Source: CBDATA01 sp965202845 (lineage in GTDB: Bacteria; Acidobacteriota; Vicinamibacteria; Marinacidobacterales; Marinacidobacteraceae). From it: a stretch of 64,000 bases of DNA. The stretch covers positions 2,790,001-2,854,000 of the forward strand of contig OZ241856.1 of NCBI GenBank assembly GCA_965202845.1, written 5' to 3'. The translations under genes were made by a program, and so were the position numbers. Positions 52,375 through 61,027 of this stretch are shown here, in pieces (positions within the stretch are counted from its first letter, which is position 1; the number at the start of each line of letters is the position of its first letter). A model generated the notes under the pieces. That model was not told the origin of the DNA and made no database searches. It was given only the letters and a program-made list of their open reading frames with translations.

Positions 52375-52704
52375 GTATTCCCATCCGAATTCGCGGAGCA
52401 GGGGGTGCACGGTCGCCCATCCGATCTCGGTGTTCCAGAACCAGAGGGTCGTTTCTCCGGTGGCGGCCTTCGACCACGCCCGCACGTGGGGAAGGTACCA
52501 GTCGACCAGCCCGTCAACAGAGGGGGGGTCCCCGGGGAAGCCCGATATCCCGTACGCTCCGTCGGACACGACGACCACCGGGGCGGGCCAGCGTTCGTAG
52601 CAGTCCAGCGCGTCGCCCCAGTGAAGCGTCGCTCCGCGCCAAGCCGCGATGCGGCGGAGAGGCGCCGGACTGGCGAGCGTCGCCGGCTGCCGAATCCCGG
52701 TCAC
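52375..52704 (-). pseudogene. DNA methyltransferase, N-terminal fragment
   Basis: First 110 codons of the methyltransferase: catalytic motif IV appears as VVSDGAYG with GFPGDPPSVDGLVDWYLPHV and TTLWFWNTEIGWATVHP. The frame reads through the IS right end for another 34 codons before stopping. Start is GTG 52704, 16 bp after the PQQ dehydrogenase stop, so the R-M genes were probably co-transcribed with it. The break after EFGWEY continues at VGCNVWDKG on the far side of the IS. Confidence 0.88.
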
Positions 52705-52720
52705 GCGGAAGCGGGCGGGT

Positions 52721-54760
52721 TTATTCCTTGGGGAGGGCGAGGGCGATGTACGACTCCGGCACGCCGTTCGTCCGGTCGCCGGCCTGAACCACGATGTACT
52801 GCCGCCCGTCGTGGCGGTAGGTCATCATCCCGTACATCGCGGGCGCCGGCAGGTCCACCGAGGCGATCCTCTCGCCGGTCCGCTTGTCGCGGGCGTGGAG
52901 CACCGGCTTGCCGCGCATGCCGTCGGTGGTGAGCAGCAGGTCGCCGGACACCATCAGGATCGAGCGCCCCTGGCCGCCCACGTTCGAGAGGTCGACGCCC
53001 TCCAGCGCCGGGTGGTTCTTGATGCGGTCGTTGGGCTCGCCCACCGGCGTCCACCAGAGATGCTCGCCAGTATTCATGTCGATCGCGGTGACCCGGCTGT
53101 AGGGCGGCTTGTAGATCGGCAGGCCGTCCGGGCCGGGGATCGGGATCAGCCGGTAATCGACCCAGTCGGCGACCGTTTCGCCGATGGTCGTGCACCTGCC
53201 GCTGGGCGAGGTGCAGCCGTGGTCCGGCGCGTCGGCGTCCACTCCCGGCTGAACCATCCGTCCCGAACAGGCCGGACCGGAGGACTGGTAGAGGATGCCG
53301 GTTTCGGGGTCCAGCGCCGCCGGGTGGGTGATGTTGACCGCCGAGTGCACCCCGCACGCGATCCACCCCTTGTTCTCGTCGTACCCCTTGGGGATCGGCG
53401 GCATGTAGGGGCCGCCGACCGTGTACTGGGAGACGATCTCCTTCGCCTTCTCCCGGAGTTCGGGCGTGTAGTCGATGAGGTTGTCCTCGCTGAGGTCCAG
53501 CATCTCGACCGGCGCCGGCCGGGTCGGAACCGGCTGGGTCGGCGAGAGCTTCTCGCCCGGAACGATGGACTGGGGGACTTCCTGCTCCTCGATGGGCCAG
53601 ACCGGCTCGCCGGTCTCCCGGTTGAAGACGAAGGTGTATCCCTGCTTGGTGGTCTGGATCGCAATCGGCGTCTTCCGCCCGTCCACTTCCACGTCCGCCA
53701 GGATCGGGACGTTCGGCAGGTCGTGGTTCCAGATCGGATGGTGGGTGGTCTGGAAGTGCCAGGCCCGCTCGCCGGTCTGGGCATGGAGCGCGATCACGCT
53801 GGTGCCGAACAGGTTGTCGCCGGGTCGGAACCCGCCGTAGAAGTCGATGGTGGGCGCGTTGGTCGGGATGTAGACGAGGTCCCGCTCCAGGTCGGCCGAA
53901 AGCGGCGCCCACGAGGACACGTCGCCGGTCCACTTCCAGGCGTCGTTCTCCCAGGTGCTGGCGGCGAAGTCGTCCTCGGAGCGCGGGGTGACGTTGAACT
54001 TCCACTTGAAGTCCCCGGTGCGAGCGTCGAACGCCAGGATGTCGCCGGGGACGTTCTCGATCCGGGTCTGGTGATACCCCTGCGCGTGGGAGTTGCCCAC
54101 CACGATGGTTCCGTTGACCACGATCGCCGGCGAGGAGTTGGTGATGTACCCCACCGTGGGGGCGAGTCCCTCGTAGGGGTCGTAGTTGTAGCCGAAGTGG
54201 GCGAGCAGGTCCACGACGCCGGTCTCCGGGAATCCGGGGATGTCCACCGGCGCGCCGAAGCCCTCGATGTGCTCCCCGGTCTCGCCGTCCAGCGCGTGCA
54301 GGAAGAAGCCGGGCGAGACCACATAGATCACCACCCGGCCGTCGATCTCGGCGTAGGCGACGCCCTTGCCGTAGCTGGAGCGCATCGACTCCTCCCACCG
54401 CCGGGTCGTCGGCTCCCGGTAGGTCCACACCGTCTCGCCGCTCGCCGGGTCGATGGCGACCACCGTCCGCCGGTAGCCGACCACGGTGTAGAGCCGCCCG
54501 TTGATGTAGCTGGGAGTGGATTTGGAGAGGAAGCTCGGTTTGGGGCCGAAGTTGTCACCGCGCCAGTGCCATGCCACCTCGAGATCGCCGAAGTTCTCCG
54601 CGTGGATGTCCCGCAGCGACGAGGAGCGGGTGCCCCAGGCGTCGCCGCTCTGGTAGCGCCATTCCCCATCGGGCATGTCCCGGTTCTGGGCGTCGGCGGG
54701 CGACGCGAGGAAGGCGACGGCGAGGGCCGCCGTCAGGAGGCCGAAGCGATGACGAAGCAT
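52721..54760 (-). CDS. PQQ-dependent dehydrogenase (quinoprotein), exported
   Basis: 679-residue periplasmic quinoprotein alcohol/glucose-dehydrogenase-type beta-propeller. A Sec signal (LLTAALAVAFLASPADA) is followed by propeller blades with repeated tryptophan-docking motifs such as AIDPASGETVWTY, AFDARTGDFKWKF, ALHAQTGERAWHFQ and AIDMNTGEHLWW. HHPIWNHDLPNVP and GGQGRSILMVSGDLLL match the family. It lacks the membrane helices of E. coli Gcd and has no cytochrome domain. Substrate is unassigned. GGAGG lies about 9 bases before the ATG. Confidence 0.9.
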   Translation of the reverse strand: MLRHRFGLLTAALAVAFLASPADAQNRDMPDGEWRYQSGDAWGTRSSSLRDIHAENFGDLEVAWHWRGDNFGPKPSFLSKSTPSYINGRLYTVVGYRRTVVAIDPASGETVWTYREPTTRRWEESMRSSYGKGVAYAEIDGRVVIYVVSPGFFLHALDGETGEHIEGFGAPVDIPGFPETGVVDLLAHFGYNYDPYEGLAPTVGYITNSSPAIVVNGTIVVGNSHAQGYHQTRIENVPGDILAFDARTGDFKWKFNVTPRSEDDFAASTWENDAWKWTGDVSSWAPLSADLERDLVYIPTNAPTIDFYGGFRPGDNLFGTSVIALHAQTGERAWHFQTTHHPIWNHDLPNVPILADVEVDGRKTPIAIQTTKQGYTFVFNRETGEPVWPIEEQEVPQSIVPGEKLSPTQPVPTRPAPVEMLDLSEDNLIDYTPELREKAKEIVSQYTVGGPYMPPIPKGYDENKGWIACGVHSAVNITHPAALDPETGILYQSSGPACSGRMVQPGVDADAPDHGCTSPSGRCTTIGETVADWVDYRLIPIPGPDGLPIYKPPYSRVTAIDMNTGEHLWWTPVGEPNDRIKNHPALEGVDLSNVGGQGRSILMVSGDLLLTTDGMRGKPVLHARDKRTGERIASVDLPAPAMYGMMTYRHDGRQYIVVQAGDRTNGVPESYIALALPKE

Positions 54761-54793
54761 GGGGGCGTTCCTCCGGAAACGAATTGCCGGATT

Positions 54794-56815
54794 CTAGCGA
54801 AGAACGCCCAGCAGGTTCGCGTGGCCATCGGTCCAGAGATGGTGCGGTTCCGGGGCGACCGCCGGGCCGGTCCAGATCTCCGTCTGCCCGAGGACCGCCG
54901 GGTCGGTCAGGAAGTCGGCGTTGCGGGTGAGCAGGACCCAGGTGGATTCGTAGAGGAACGCATCCGGGTCGGCCTCGCTGACCATGAGGAGCGGCGCCCA
55001 CGCAAGCCGCCGGGCCTGCGCCCGGAGCACCGGCGCCAGGTCCACGTGCCGGTTCGAGATGTGAACCGCCAGCACCCCGTCCCCGTCCAGCCGGCGGACA
55101 TACAGGTCGAACGCCTCGGCGGTGAGCAGGTGGGTCGGAATCGCGTCCCCGGCGAAGGCGTCGAGAATCAGAACGTCGTAGCGCGGCTCTTTGCGCGCTT
55201 CTTCCGCCTGGAGGCCCAGCCGTCCGTCGCCCAGCTTCACTTCGGTGCGGGCCGCCGGGGAGTCCGCCAGCCAGGAGAAGAAGGCGCGGGCGGCGCGTTC
55301 GACGGCCGGGTCCAGCTCGTGGAACCGGAAATGGTCTCCGGGCCGGGCCCAGGCGGTGAGCGCCCCGGCGCCGAGTCCCACCACCCCGACCCGCAGCGGC
55401 TCGCCGCGGTCCCGGTTCGGATGGCGGTTCAGCGCCAGCTCGACCCCGGAGCCCCGGTGGTAGTAGAGCGTCGGTTCCCGGCGGCGTTCGGGCGCCATCC
55501 ATTGGGAGCCGTGGGCGATGCCCCCGTGCCAGAGGTCCCGGCGCCACGCATCGGTTCCCTGCGAGCCCTCGAACACCCGGACCACGCCGTAGAAGGTGCG
55601 CTCCGCGTGGAGCGGGCGCCGGTGCTCCATCAAGGTCAGAACCACGACCCAGGCGGCGGTCGCCGGAACCGCCAGGCGGCGCATCCACGAGCCCCGACCG
55701 GCGCAGGCGACCGCAGTCCCGAGCGCCAGCGCGAGCGGATACTCGAACACGTTCACGAACAGGGCCGGCGCCAGAAGCGCCGCCGCCAGCCCGCCGGCGG
55801 CGCCGCCAGCGGTGAGCGCGAGGTAGAAGCCGGTCAGGAGCGAAGCGTCGGGCCACCGCGCCGCCGCCATGCCGTGCGCCGTCCAGCAGGCGACGAACAG
55901 GAACAGCAGGCCGAACCCGGCGTCCAGAACCCAGGGGTCCAGGGCGTCGTCGCCGAGCGCCCGCCCCCGCAGGATCAGGCAGGCGGCGGCGCTCGCCGCC
56001 GTCAGCGGCCCGGCCAGCGCGCGGGGAAGCGACGGCAGGCCGGAGAACGCGAGGATGAAGGTGGTGAGGTAGAGCGCGAGCGGCAGGACCCAGAGGAAGG
56101 GCGCCGCCGCCAGGTCGCGGGTGATGTGGGTGGTCACCGCGACCAGGGCGAACGAACCGAATCCGGCGAGTCCGAACGCTTTCCGGTCGAACCCGGCGGC
56201 GATGGGAAACCGCGCCGGGGCGGCGCGGGCGGGAAGGCGGAGCCCGGCCGCGATCACCGCCACCGCCGTCAGGAGGAATCCCGCCGACCAGAGCCGCTCC
56301 TGGGCGGCCAGGGAAAGGCGCGGCGCCACGACCAGCGGGTAGAGGAGAAGCCCCAGCAGGGAGCCGGCGTTCGAGACCGCGTACCAGCGAACGATCCGAT
56401 GATGTCCGGCATCCGCCAGCCAGTGCGAGAGCAGCGGGGTGGTCGCGGCGAGCAGCGCGAAGGGGAGGCCGACCGTGGCGAGCAGCGTCAGCAGGATCGG
56501 GAGCGCCGCCGAGTCGCCGCCGGGATTCGGAATCCACTGCGGACCGGGGATCGGAGGCAGGAACAGCGCGACGGCGAGCAGGAGGAGAGCCGCGTGGAGC
56601 GCCAGCTGCCGGCGGCGCGGGAGCCGGCTTGCGATCCCGTGGGCGTATGCGTAGCCGGCCAGCAGCGCCGCCTGGAAGAAGAAGAGCGCGACCGCCCAGA
56701 CCATCGAGGCGCCGCCGTACCAGACGAGGAGCCGTTTCGCCGCCATCGGCTGCACCTGGAAGAGCAGGAACGCCGCGAGGAAGACCCCGATGCGGGCGAG
56801 CGACGCGGTGAGCAC
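54794..56815 (-). CDS. MFS-like membrane domain fused to spermidine-synthase-like domain
   Basis: 673-residue fusion. The first about 400 residues contain roughly 12 hydrophobic segments (start LARIGVFLAAFLLFQVQPMAAK, the common opening of this family). The C-terminal about 270 residues have the aminopropyl/methyltransferase fold: VGVVGLGAGALTAWA nucleotide loop, FRFHELDPAVERAAR acidic residue, and ILDAFAGDAIPTHLLTAEAF. Such fusions are widespread, but their substrate is unknown. GTG start, 20 bp from the divergent selenoprotein gene. Confidence 0.87.
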   Translation of the reverse strand: MLTASLARIGVFLAAFLLFQVQPMAAKRLLVWYGGASMVWAVALFFFQAALLAGYAYAHGIASRLPRRRQLALHAALLLLAVALFLPPIPGPQWIPNPGGDSAALPILLTLLATVGLPFALLAATTPLLSHWLADAGHHRIVRWYAVSNAGSLLGLLLYPLVVAPRLSLAAQERLWSAGFLLTAVAVIAAGLRLPARAAPARFPIAAGFDRKAFGLAGFGSFALVAVTTHITRDLAAAPFLWVLPLALYLTTFILAFSGLPSLPRALAGPLTAASAAACLILRGRALGDDALDPWVLDAGFGLLFLFVACWTAHGMAAARWPDASLLTGFYLALTAGGAAGGLAAALLAPALFVNVFEYPLALALGTAVACAGRGSWMRRLAVPATAAWVVVLTLMEHRRPLHAERTFYGVVRVFEGSQGTDAWRRDLWHGGIAHGSQWMAPERRREPTLYYHRGSGVELALNRHPNRDRGEPLRVGVVGLGAGALTAWARPGDHFRFHELDPAVERAARAFFSWLADSPAARTEVKLGDGRLGLQAEEARKEPRYDVLILDAFAGDAIPTHLLTAEAFDLYVRRLDGDGVLAVHISNRHVDLAPVLRAQARRLAWAPLLMVSEADPDAFLYESTWVLLTRNADFLTDPAVLGQTEIWTGPAVAPEPHHLWTDGHANLLGVLR

Positions 56816-56835
56816 GGGAGCGGTAGGATAGGGGG

Positions 56836-57297
56836 ATGCCGTCGCGCCGCTCGCTGCCCCTGCTGGCCATCGGGCTTCTGGGCCTGGGAGCGGTGGTCGC
56901 CCTGGTGGCGGTGGGGTCCGACGCCACGGTGCGCGAGGACGCCCCGGCTACGGCTTCGCAGCAGGCGCCCCCGTTCCATGCGTCGCCGGAGGACGCCGAA
57001 CCTTTCCCGATCACCAAGGCGCCGGAGTCGTACCGGGATCCGACGCTCCAGGAGAGCTACCGGATCGCCCGCGAAATTCCCGAAGTCCTGGTCCAGCTGC
57101 CCTGCCTGTGCGACTGCCACCGGTCGCACGGGCACGGGAGTCTGCTGGACTGTTTCGTGGACGACCACGCCGCCACGTGACCGATCTGCCTCCAGGAGGT
57201 CCTCCTGGCTGCGGAGATGCATGAGGACGGCGCGGCGCCGGCGGAGATCCGCCGGGCGATCGAGCGGCGGGAATTCACCGGCGTCGCGTTCCGCTGA
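56836..57297 (+). CDS. PCYCGC-motif membrane-anchored protein, probable selenoprotein (UGA = Sec115)
   Basis: 153 residues if the UGA at 57178-57180 is read as selenocysteine. An N-terminal membrane or signal helix (residues 7-27) precedes the Cys-rich core: PCLCDC at about 89-94, then GHGSLLDCFVDDHAAT-Sec-PIC and a C-terminal helix pair (EIRRAIERREF). The PCYCGC family has a CxxC here (DDHGTRCGVC-type). The UGA falls exactly on the first Cys, the downstream residues PICLQEVLLAAEM match the family in the same frame, and a proper stop follows. A hairpin suited to SelB lies 17 nt after the UGA. Read as a stop, the protein would lose the second half of its metal/redox site. Confidence 0.8.
57178..57212 (+). 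promoter_or_regulatory. Candidate bacterial SECIS element
   Basis: After TGA, 6-bp stem CCAGGA (57192-57197) / TCCTGG (57203-57208) closes loop GGTCC. A 2x2 internal loop and two more GC pairs (57188-57189 with 57211-57212) lie below. The apical GGU, the SelB contact in E. coli fdhF, begins 17 nt after the UGA, against 18 in fdhF. Confidence 0.72.
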
Positions 57298-57330
57298 CTC
57301 CCCTGCGGGAGTAGCTCGAAGCGCGGGCGC

Positions 57331-58152
57331 TCAGGCGGCGGCGCGGCGCAGGTCCTGGTAGCAGGCGTAGGGCAGGTCGGAGCCGAGCGTCCCGTTCTTC
57401 TCGGGAGAGTGGAAGTCGGATCCCCCGGAGACGAGGATGCCGAGCGACGCGGCGATGTCCAGGTAGCGGCGCCGCTCCTCTTCGGAGTGATCGGCGTGGA
57501 AGGCTTCGATGGCGCGGACGCCGCTCTCGCGCAGCATGGGAACCACGTTTTCCTGCTTGAGGTACTTCGGATGGGCGAGCGAGCTGACGCCGCCGGCGGC
57601 GCGGATCGCCCGGGCGGCTTCGGCCACCGTGATCTTCCTCCCGTAGCTCACATGACCCGTCTTGCCGCGGACCAGATAGCGGCGGAACGCCTCGTCGCGG
57701 TCCTTCACGACGCCCTTCCGAACCAGAACGTCGGCGATGTGGGGGCGGCCCATCGACGCGCCGGTGGAAACGGCCGCCACCTCCTCGAAGTCGATGTCCA
57801 CCCCGGCCTCCCGGAGCCGTTCGCAACTCTGCCGAATCCGCTTGCGGCGCTCCTCCGATATCCGCTGGAACATCCCGGTGAGGGGGCGGTCGTCGGGATC
57901 CACGAACAACCCCAGCAGATGGACCGATTCGGTTCCGTACTGGCAACTGATCTCGACGCCGGGGACGAACTCCATCCGGCGTTCGGCGGCCGCCTCGCGG
58001 GCCTCCGGAATCCCGGTCATCGTGTCGTGATCGGTCAGCGCGAAGACCGAAACGCCCGCCCGGGCCGCCCGCGCCACCACTTCGGCGGGGCGCAGCACCC
58101 CGTCGGATTCGGTCGAGTGCGCGTGGAGGTCCACCACCGGCGGAGGGGTCAT
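57331..58152 (-). CDS. PHP-domain phosphoesterase (RNase AM/YciV-like)
   Basis: 273-residue PHP-domain metal-dependent phosphoesterase. Metal-binding motifs are DLHAHSTESDG, FALTDHDTM, PGVEISCQY, LAHPKYL, EAFHADHSEEE and GGSDFHSPEKNG. Related enzymes hydrolyse 3',5'-bisphosphonucleotides and trim RNA 5' ends. The ATG at 58152 is where the family homology starts; the frame is open upstream and there is no clear ribosome site. It is divergent from the Fe-S carrier. Confidence 0.88.
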   Translation of the reverse strand: MTPPPVVDLHAHSTESDGVLRPAEVVARAARAGVSVFALTDHDTMTGIPEAREAAAERRMEFVPGVEISCQYGTESVHLLGLFVDPDDRPLTGMFQRISEERRKRIRQSCERLREAGVDIDFEEVAAVSTGASMGRPHIADVLVRKGVVKDRDEAFRRYLVRGKTGHVSYGRKITVAEAARAIRAAGGVSSLAHPKYLKQENVVPMLRESGVRAIEAFHADHSEEERRRYLDIAASLGILVSGGSDFHSPEKNGTLGSDLPYACYQDLRRAAA

Positions 58153-58185
58153 GACGGGAAAGCGCGCAAGGTTCTTCGGTTCCGC

Positions 58186-58191
58186 TAGAAT
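58186..58191 (+). promoter_or_regulatory. Possible -10 element for the Fe-S carrier gene
   Basis: TAGAAT followed by TATAGG in the 75-bp divergent spacer, 37 bp before the ATG at 58228. No good -35 hexamer is seen. Confidence 0.3.
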
Positions 58192-58227
58192 TATAGGGTT
58201 CCCCGCTGCGGGAAGGAGAACGAACCC

Positions 58228-58551
58228 ATGCTGCATCTGACGGACCTGGCTGCGACCAAGGTGGGCGAATTCCTGGTCAAGCACAACCGCCCGAACGCCC
58301 TCCTTCGGGTTCGGGTCGTCGGCGGCGGGTGCTCCGGCTTCCAGTACCAGCTGGCGCTCGACGAGGAATCGAAGGACGGGGATCAGGTCTTCGAGCAGAA
58401 CGGAGTGAAGATCCTGGTGGACGAGCGGAGCCTCTCCCTGCTGGACGGGACCGAGATCGACTACGTGGAGGACCTCATGGGCGCCGGATTCCGGTTCTCC
58501 AACCCGAACGCCGCCTCCAGCTGCGGCTGCGGGGAATCCTTCCAGGTCTGA
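58228..58551 (+). CDS. erpA: A-type iron-sulfur carrier protein (ErpA/IscA family)
   Basis: 107-residue A-type scaffold that passes Fe-S clusters to apoproteins. The three ligand cysteines are present: GGGCSGFQY and the C-terminal SSCGCGESF. ALLRVRVVGGGCSGFQYQL and MGAGFRFSNPNA are diagnostic. AAGGAG lies 10 bases before the ATG. ErpA is preferred over IscA because no isc genes flank it, but the two cannot be separated on this evidence. Confidence 0.92.
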   Translation: MLHLTDLAATKVGEFLVKHNRPNALLRVRVVGGGCSGFQYQLALDEESKDGDQVFEQNGVKILVDERSLSLLDGTEIDYVEDLMGAGFRFSNPNAASSCGCGESFQV

Positions 58552-58567
58552 TCTCCGGCGCGCGGCC

Positions 58568-59305
58568 GTGATCAGCAGCGTCGCCGCGCTTCTGATTGCG
58601 CGCCTGGCGCTGGGGGCGATCCTCGCGGTGGGGATTCTGCGCTGGGCGCACCCGGCCGCGCCCGACGCCTGGGCCCGCTTTGCCCGCCGGGGCGCCGCCG
58701 TCCTCTTCGGGCTCTCGGCGCTGCTCGGCTGGGGGCAGCCGGAGGCCGTTCCCTGGGGAGTTCTCGCGGTTGCCGCGCTCCTTGTCCCGGCGGGCAAGAC
58801 GATGGCCGGGCTGGGCGCCGCCGGGGCGGCGCTGACGCCGCTGCTCGGCGGTTCGTCGCATCCGGGGTTCGCGGTCGCCAGCAGCGTCAGCGGGGCGTTC
58901 CTGCTGGGGGCGGTGGCCGCGACCATGCTGCTGGGACACTGGTATCTGGTGGACGCCTCGCTCTCCATCCGCCCGCTCGCCATCGGGGCGCGACTGGTGG
59001 AGGCGGGGGTCTGGGCGCGCATTGCGGCAGTGGCGCTGGCGCTCTTCGCCGCCGACGGCATCGCGGCGCTTCGGATTTCCGGCCCGGCGGACATCATCTA
59101 CTCCACCACCGCGCTCTTCTTCGCCTTCCGAACCATCACCGGCCTTCTGGCCCCGGCGGTTCTGGCGACCCTGATCCGGCGCACCGTCCGCATCCGCTCC
59201 ACCCAGTCGGCCACCGGCCTGCTTTATGTGGCGCTGATCCTGACGCTGTTCGGCGAACTCACCGCCGCGTTCCTCGAAACCCTCACCGGAGGTCGTCTTG
59301 CCTGA
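58568..59305 (+). CDS. Polytopic membrane protein, uncharacterised
   Basis: 245-residue protein with about seven or eight hydrophobic helices and few charged residues. The most distinctive stretch is TMLLGHWYLVDASLSIRPLAIGARL. I recognise no family. It starts 16 bp after the Fe-S carrier and its end overlaps the TTG start of the aminotransferase, so all three genes are probably one transcript. Confidence 0.72.
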   Translation: MISSVAALLIARLALGAILAVGILRWAHPAAPDAWARFARRGAAVLFGLSALLGWGQPEAVPWGVLAVAALLVPAGKTMAGLGAAGAALTPLLGGSSHPGFAVASSVSGAFLLGAVAATMLLGHWYLVDASLSIRPLAIGARLVEAGVWARIAAVALALFAADGIAALRISGPADIIYSTTALFFAFRTITGLLAPAVLATLIRRTVRIRSTQSATGLLYVALILTLFGELTAAFLETLTGGRLA

Positions 59306-60560
59306 TTCCAGCGGACGCCGGCGATTTTTGGCCGGCCTCGCCGTCGTTCCCGTAGCCCGGCTCGCCGCCGCACAACAGGGCGATGAGGATTTGCCCGATT
59401 GGGCAGCTCGCGCCCGCCGGAGCATCCCGGCGGCCGGCGCCAGCCGGTATTTCCAGACCGGGGGCATCGGCCCGTCGCCCGAAGCGGTCCTCGACGAAGT
59501 GGAGGAGCGGCTGCGGTTCCAGAACCGGAGTCCCGCCGCCGCCGGAATCTCGGAGCGGATGGCCCGGATCGAGCCGGACCTGCGGCAGCAGCTGGGGCGG
59601 GTCTTCGGCGCCCGCACCGAGGAGGTCGCCCTCACCCACAGCGCTTCGGAGGGCATTTCCATCGTCGCCTGGGGGCTCGACTGGCGGGAGGGCGACGAGG
59701 TCATCATCTCCAACACCGAGCATCCCGCGAACGTCATCCCCTGGTACGTGCTGCGCGACCGGGCCGGCATCGTCATCCGCGAGATCGACCTGAGCCCGGG
59801 AACCGACCTCGTCTCCGAAGCGCGCTCCCGGCTTTCCCCGCGGACCCGGATGGTGAGCATCAGCCATGTCTCCCGGAACAACGGCCGGGCGCTCCGCGTC
59901 GGGGATTCGGCGGAGCTGGGCGCGCTGCTGCGCTCCCGGGGCGTCCTCTACCACCTCGACGGGGCGCAGGGGCCGGGGCTGGTCCGCACCCGCATCGACG
60001 CGCTGGGGTGCGACGCCTACTCCACCTGCGGGCACAAGTGGCTTCTCGGCCCCAAGGGAACCGGCGCGCTCTTCGTGCGCCAGCGCGCCCTGGAACGGGT
60101 GCGGCTGAGTTGGGCCGGCGCCCACAGCCACCAGACGATGGATTACGCCGGCGGCTACACGCTCCTGCCGAGCGCGGCCCGCTACGAGTTCGGAACCCGG
60201 GCGCTCGCCGACTTCGCCGGTTTGGCGAAGGCGGTCCGCTGGATGGAGGAGATCGGCTTCGACCGGATCCACGCCCGGATCGACGATTTGACCGCATACG
60301 CCATCGAGGAAATCCGGCGCGCCCCCGAACTCGGCCTCGCCTCGCCGGAGACCGCCGAAGACCGCAGCGGCATCGTGGTCGCGCGCCTCCCGGAGGGCTG
60401 CGATCCGATGCGGCTCTACCGGGAGCTCCGGGAAGAGGAGGACATCCTCGCCTCGCCGGTGCGGGGGGAGCGCGACTTTCGGATGTCCATCCACTTCTTC
60501 AACACCCGCGGCGAGATCGCGGAGGCGATCGGCGCGATCCGCCGCCGCTGCCGGCGATGA
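59298..60560 (+). CDS. Exported class V aminotransferase (cysteine-desulfurase-like)
   Basis: 420-residue PLP enzyme of fold type I. The N-terminus (GRRRFLAGLAVVPVARLAAA) looks like a Tat signal, so the enzyme is probably folded before export. PLP residues: SISHVSRNNG, HLDGAQGPGL with the cofactor Asp, and the Schiff-base Lys in STCGHKWLLGPKGTG. No catalytic-loop Cys typical of NifS/IscS is evident, so desulfurase activity is unlikely. TTG start with GGAGGT 5 bases upstream. The substrate is unknown. Confidence 0.87.
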   Translation: MPDSSGRRRFLAGLAVVPVARLAAAQQGDEDLPDWAARARRSIPAAGASRYFQTGGIGPSPEAVLDEVEERLRFQNRSPAAAGISERMARIEPDLRQQLGRVFGARTEEVALTHSASEGISIVAWGLDWREGDEVIISNTEHPANVIPWYVLRDRAGIVIREIDLSPGTDLVSEARSRLSPRTRMVSISHVSRNNGRALRVGDSAELGALLRSRGVLYHLDGAQGPGLVRTRIDALGCDAYSTCGHKWLLGPKGTGALFVRQRALERVRLSWAGAHSHQTMDYAGGYTLLPSAARYEFGTRALADFAGLAKAVRWMEEIGFDRIHARIDDLTAYAIEEIRRAPELGLASPETAEDRSGIVVARLPEGCDPMRLYRELREEEDILASPVRGERDFRMSIHFFNTRGEIAEAIGAIRRRCRR

Positions 60561-61021
60561 CGCCGGGTCCCCAGGTCGGGTTCTACTGCGACTCCTGCGA
60601 CCGGTACTCGGTCTGGACGCCTCCCCTGGCCGACGGAACCTGCGCCCACTGCGCCGCCGCCAACCCGCCGGCCGCCGCCGAGCGCGCCGTCCCCGGCGAA
60701 CCCATCGGCGCCTGCCCCCAGTGCGGCAACGCGGATCTCTACCGGAAGAAGGACCTGCCGCAGCAGGCGGGATGCGCGGTGGTGCTGGGCGCCATCGCGC
60801 TTTCGACGGCGGCCTACGCGATCTGGGACTTCCCGGGCGCGTTCCTCGTCTTCGCGGCGGTCGCGCTGCTGGATTTCCTGATCTACCGGCGCCTGGGCGA
60901 GGTCACCGTCTGCTACCGGTGCCACGCCGAGCTGCGCGGCTTCCCGGAGAACCCGGCGCACGCCCCGTTCGACATGCACCGGGCCGAGGAATACGACGTC
61001 CGCCCGGAGGACCAGAAATAG
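60557..61021 (+). CDS. Zinc-ribbon membrane protein, uncharacterised
   Basis: 154-residue protein with CxxC pairs CDSC, CAHC, CPQC and CYRC, and two central membrane helices (GCAVVLGAIALSTAAYAIWDFPGAFLVFAAVALLDFLIY-type composition). It likely binds two zinc ions in cytosolic ribbons on either side of a hairpin. The ATG overlaps the aminotransferase stop (ATGA). Function is unknown. Confidence 0.75.
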   Translation: MTPGPQVGFYCDSCDRYSVWTPPLADGTCAHCAAANPPAAAERAVPGEPIGACPQCGNADLYRKKDLPQQAGCAVVLGAIALSTAAYAIWDFPGAFLVFAAVALLDFLIYRRLGEVTVCYRCHAELRGFPENPAHAPFDMHRAEEYDVRPEDQK

Positions 61022-61027
61022 CCCTTC

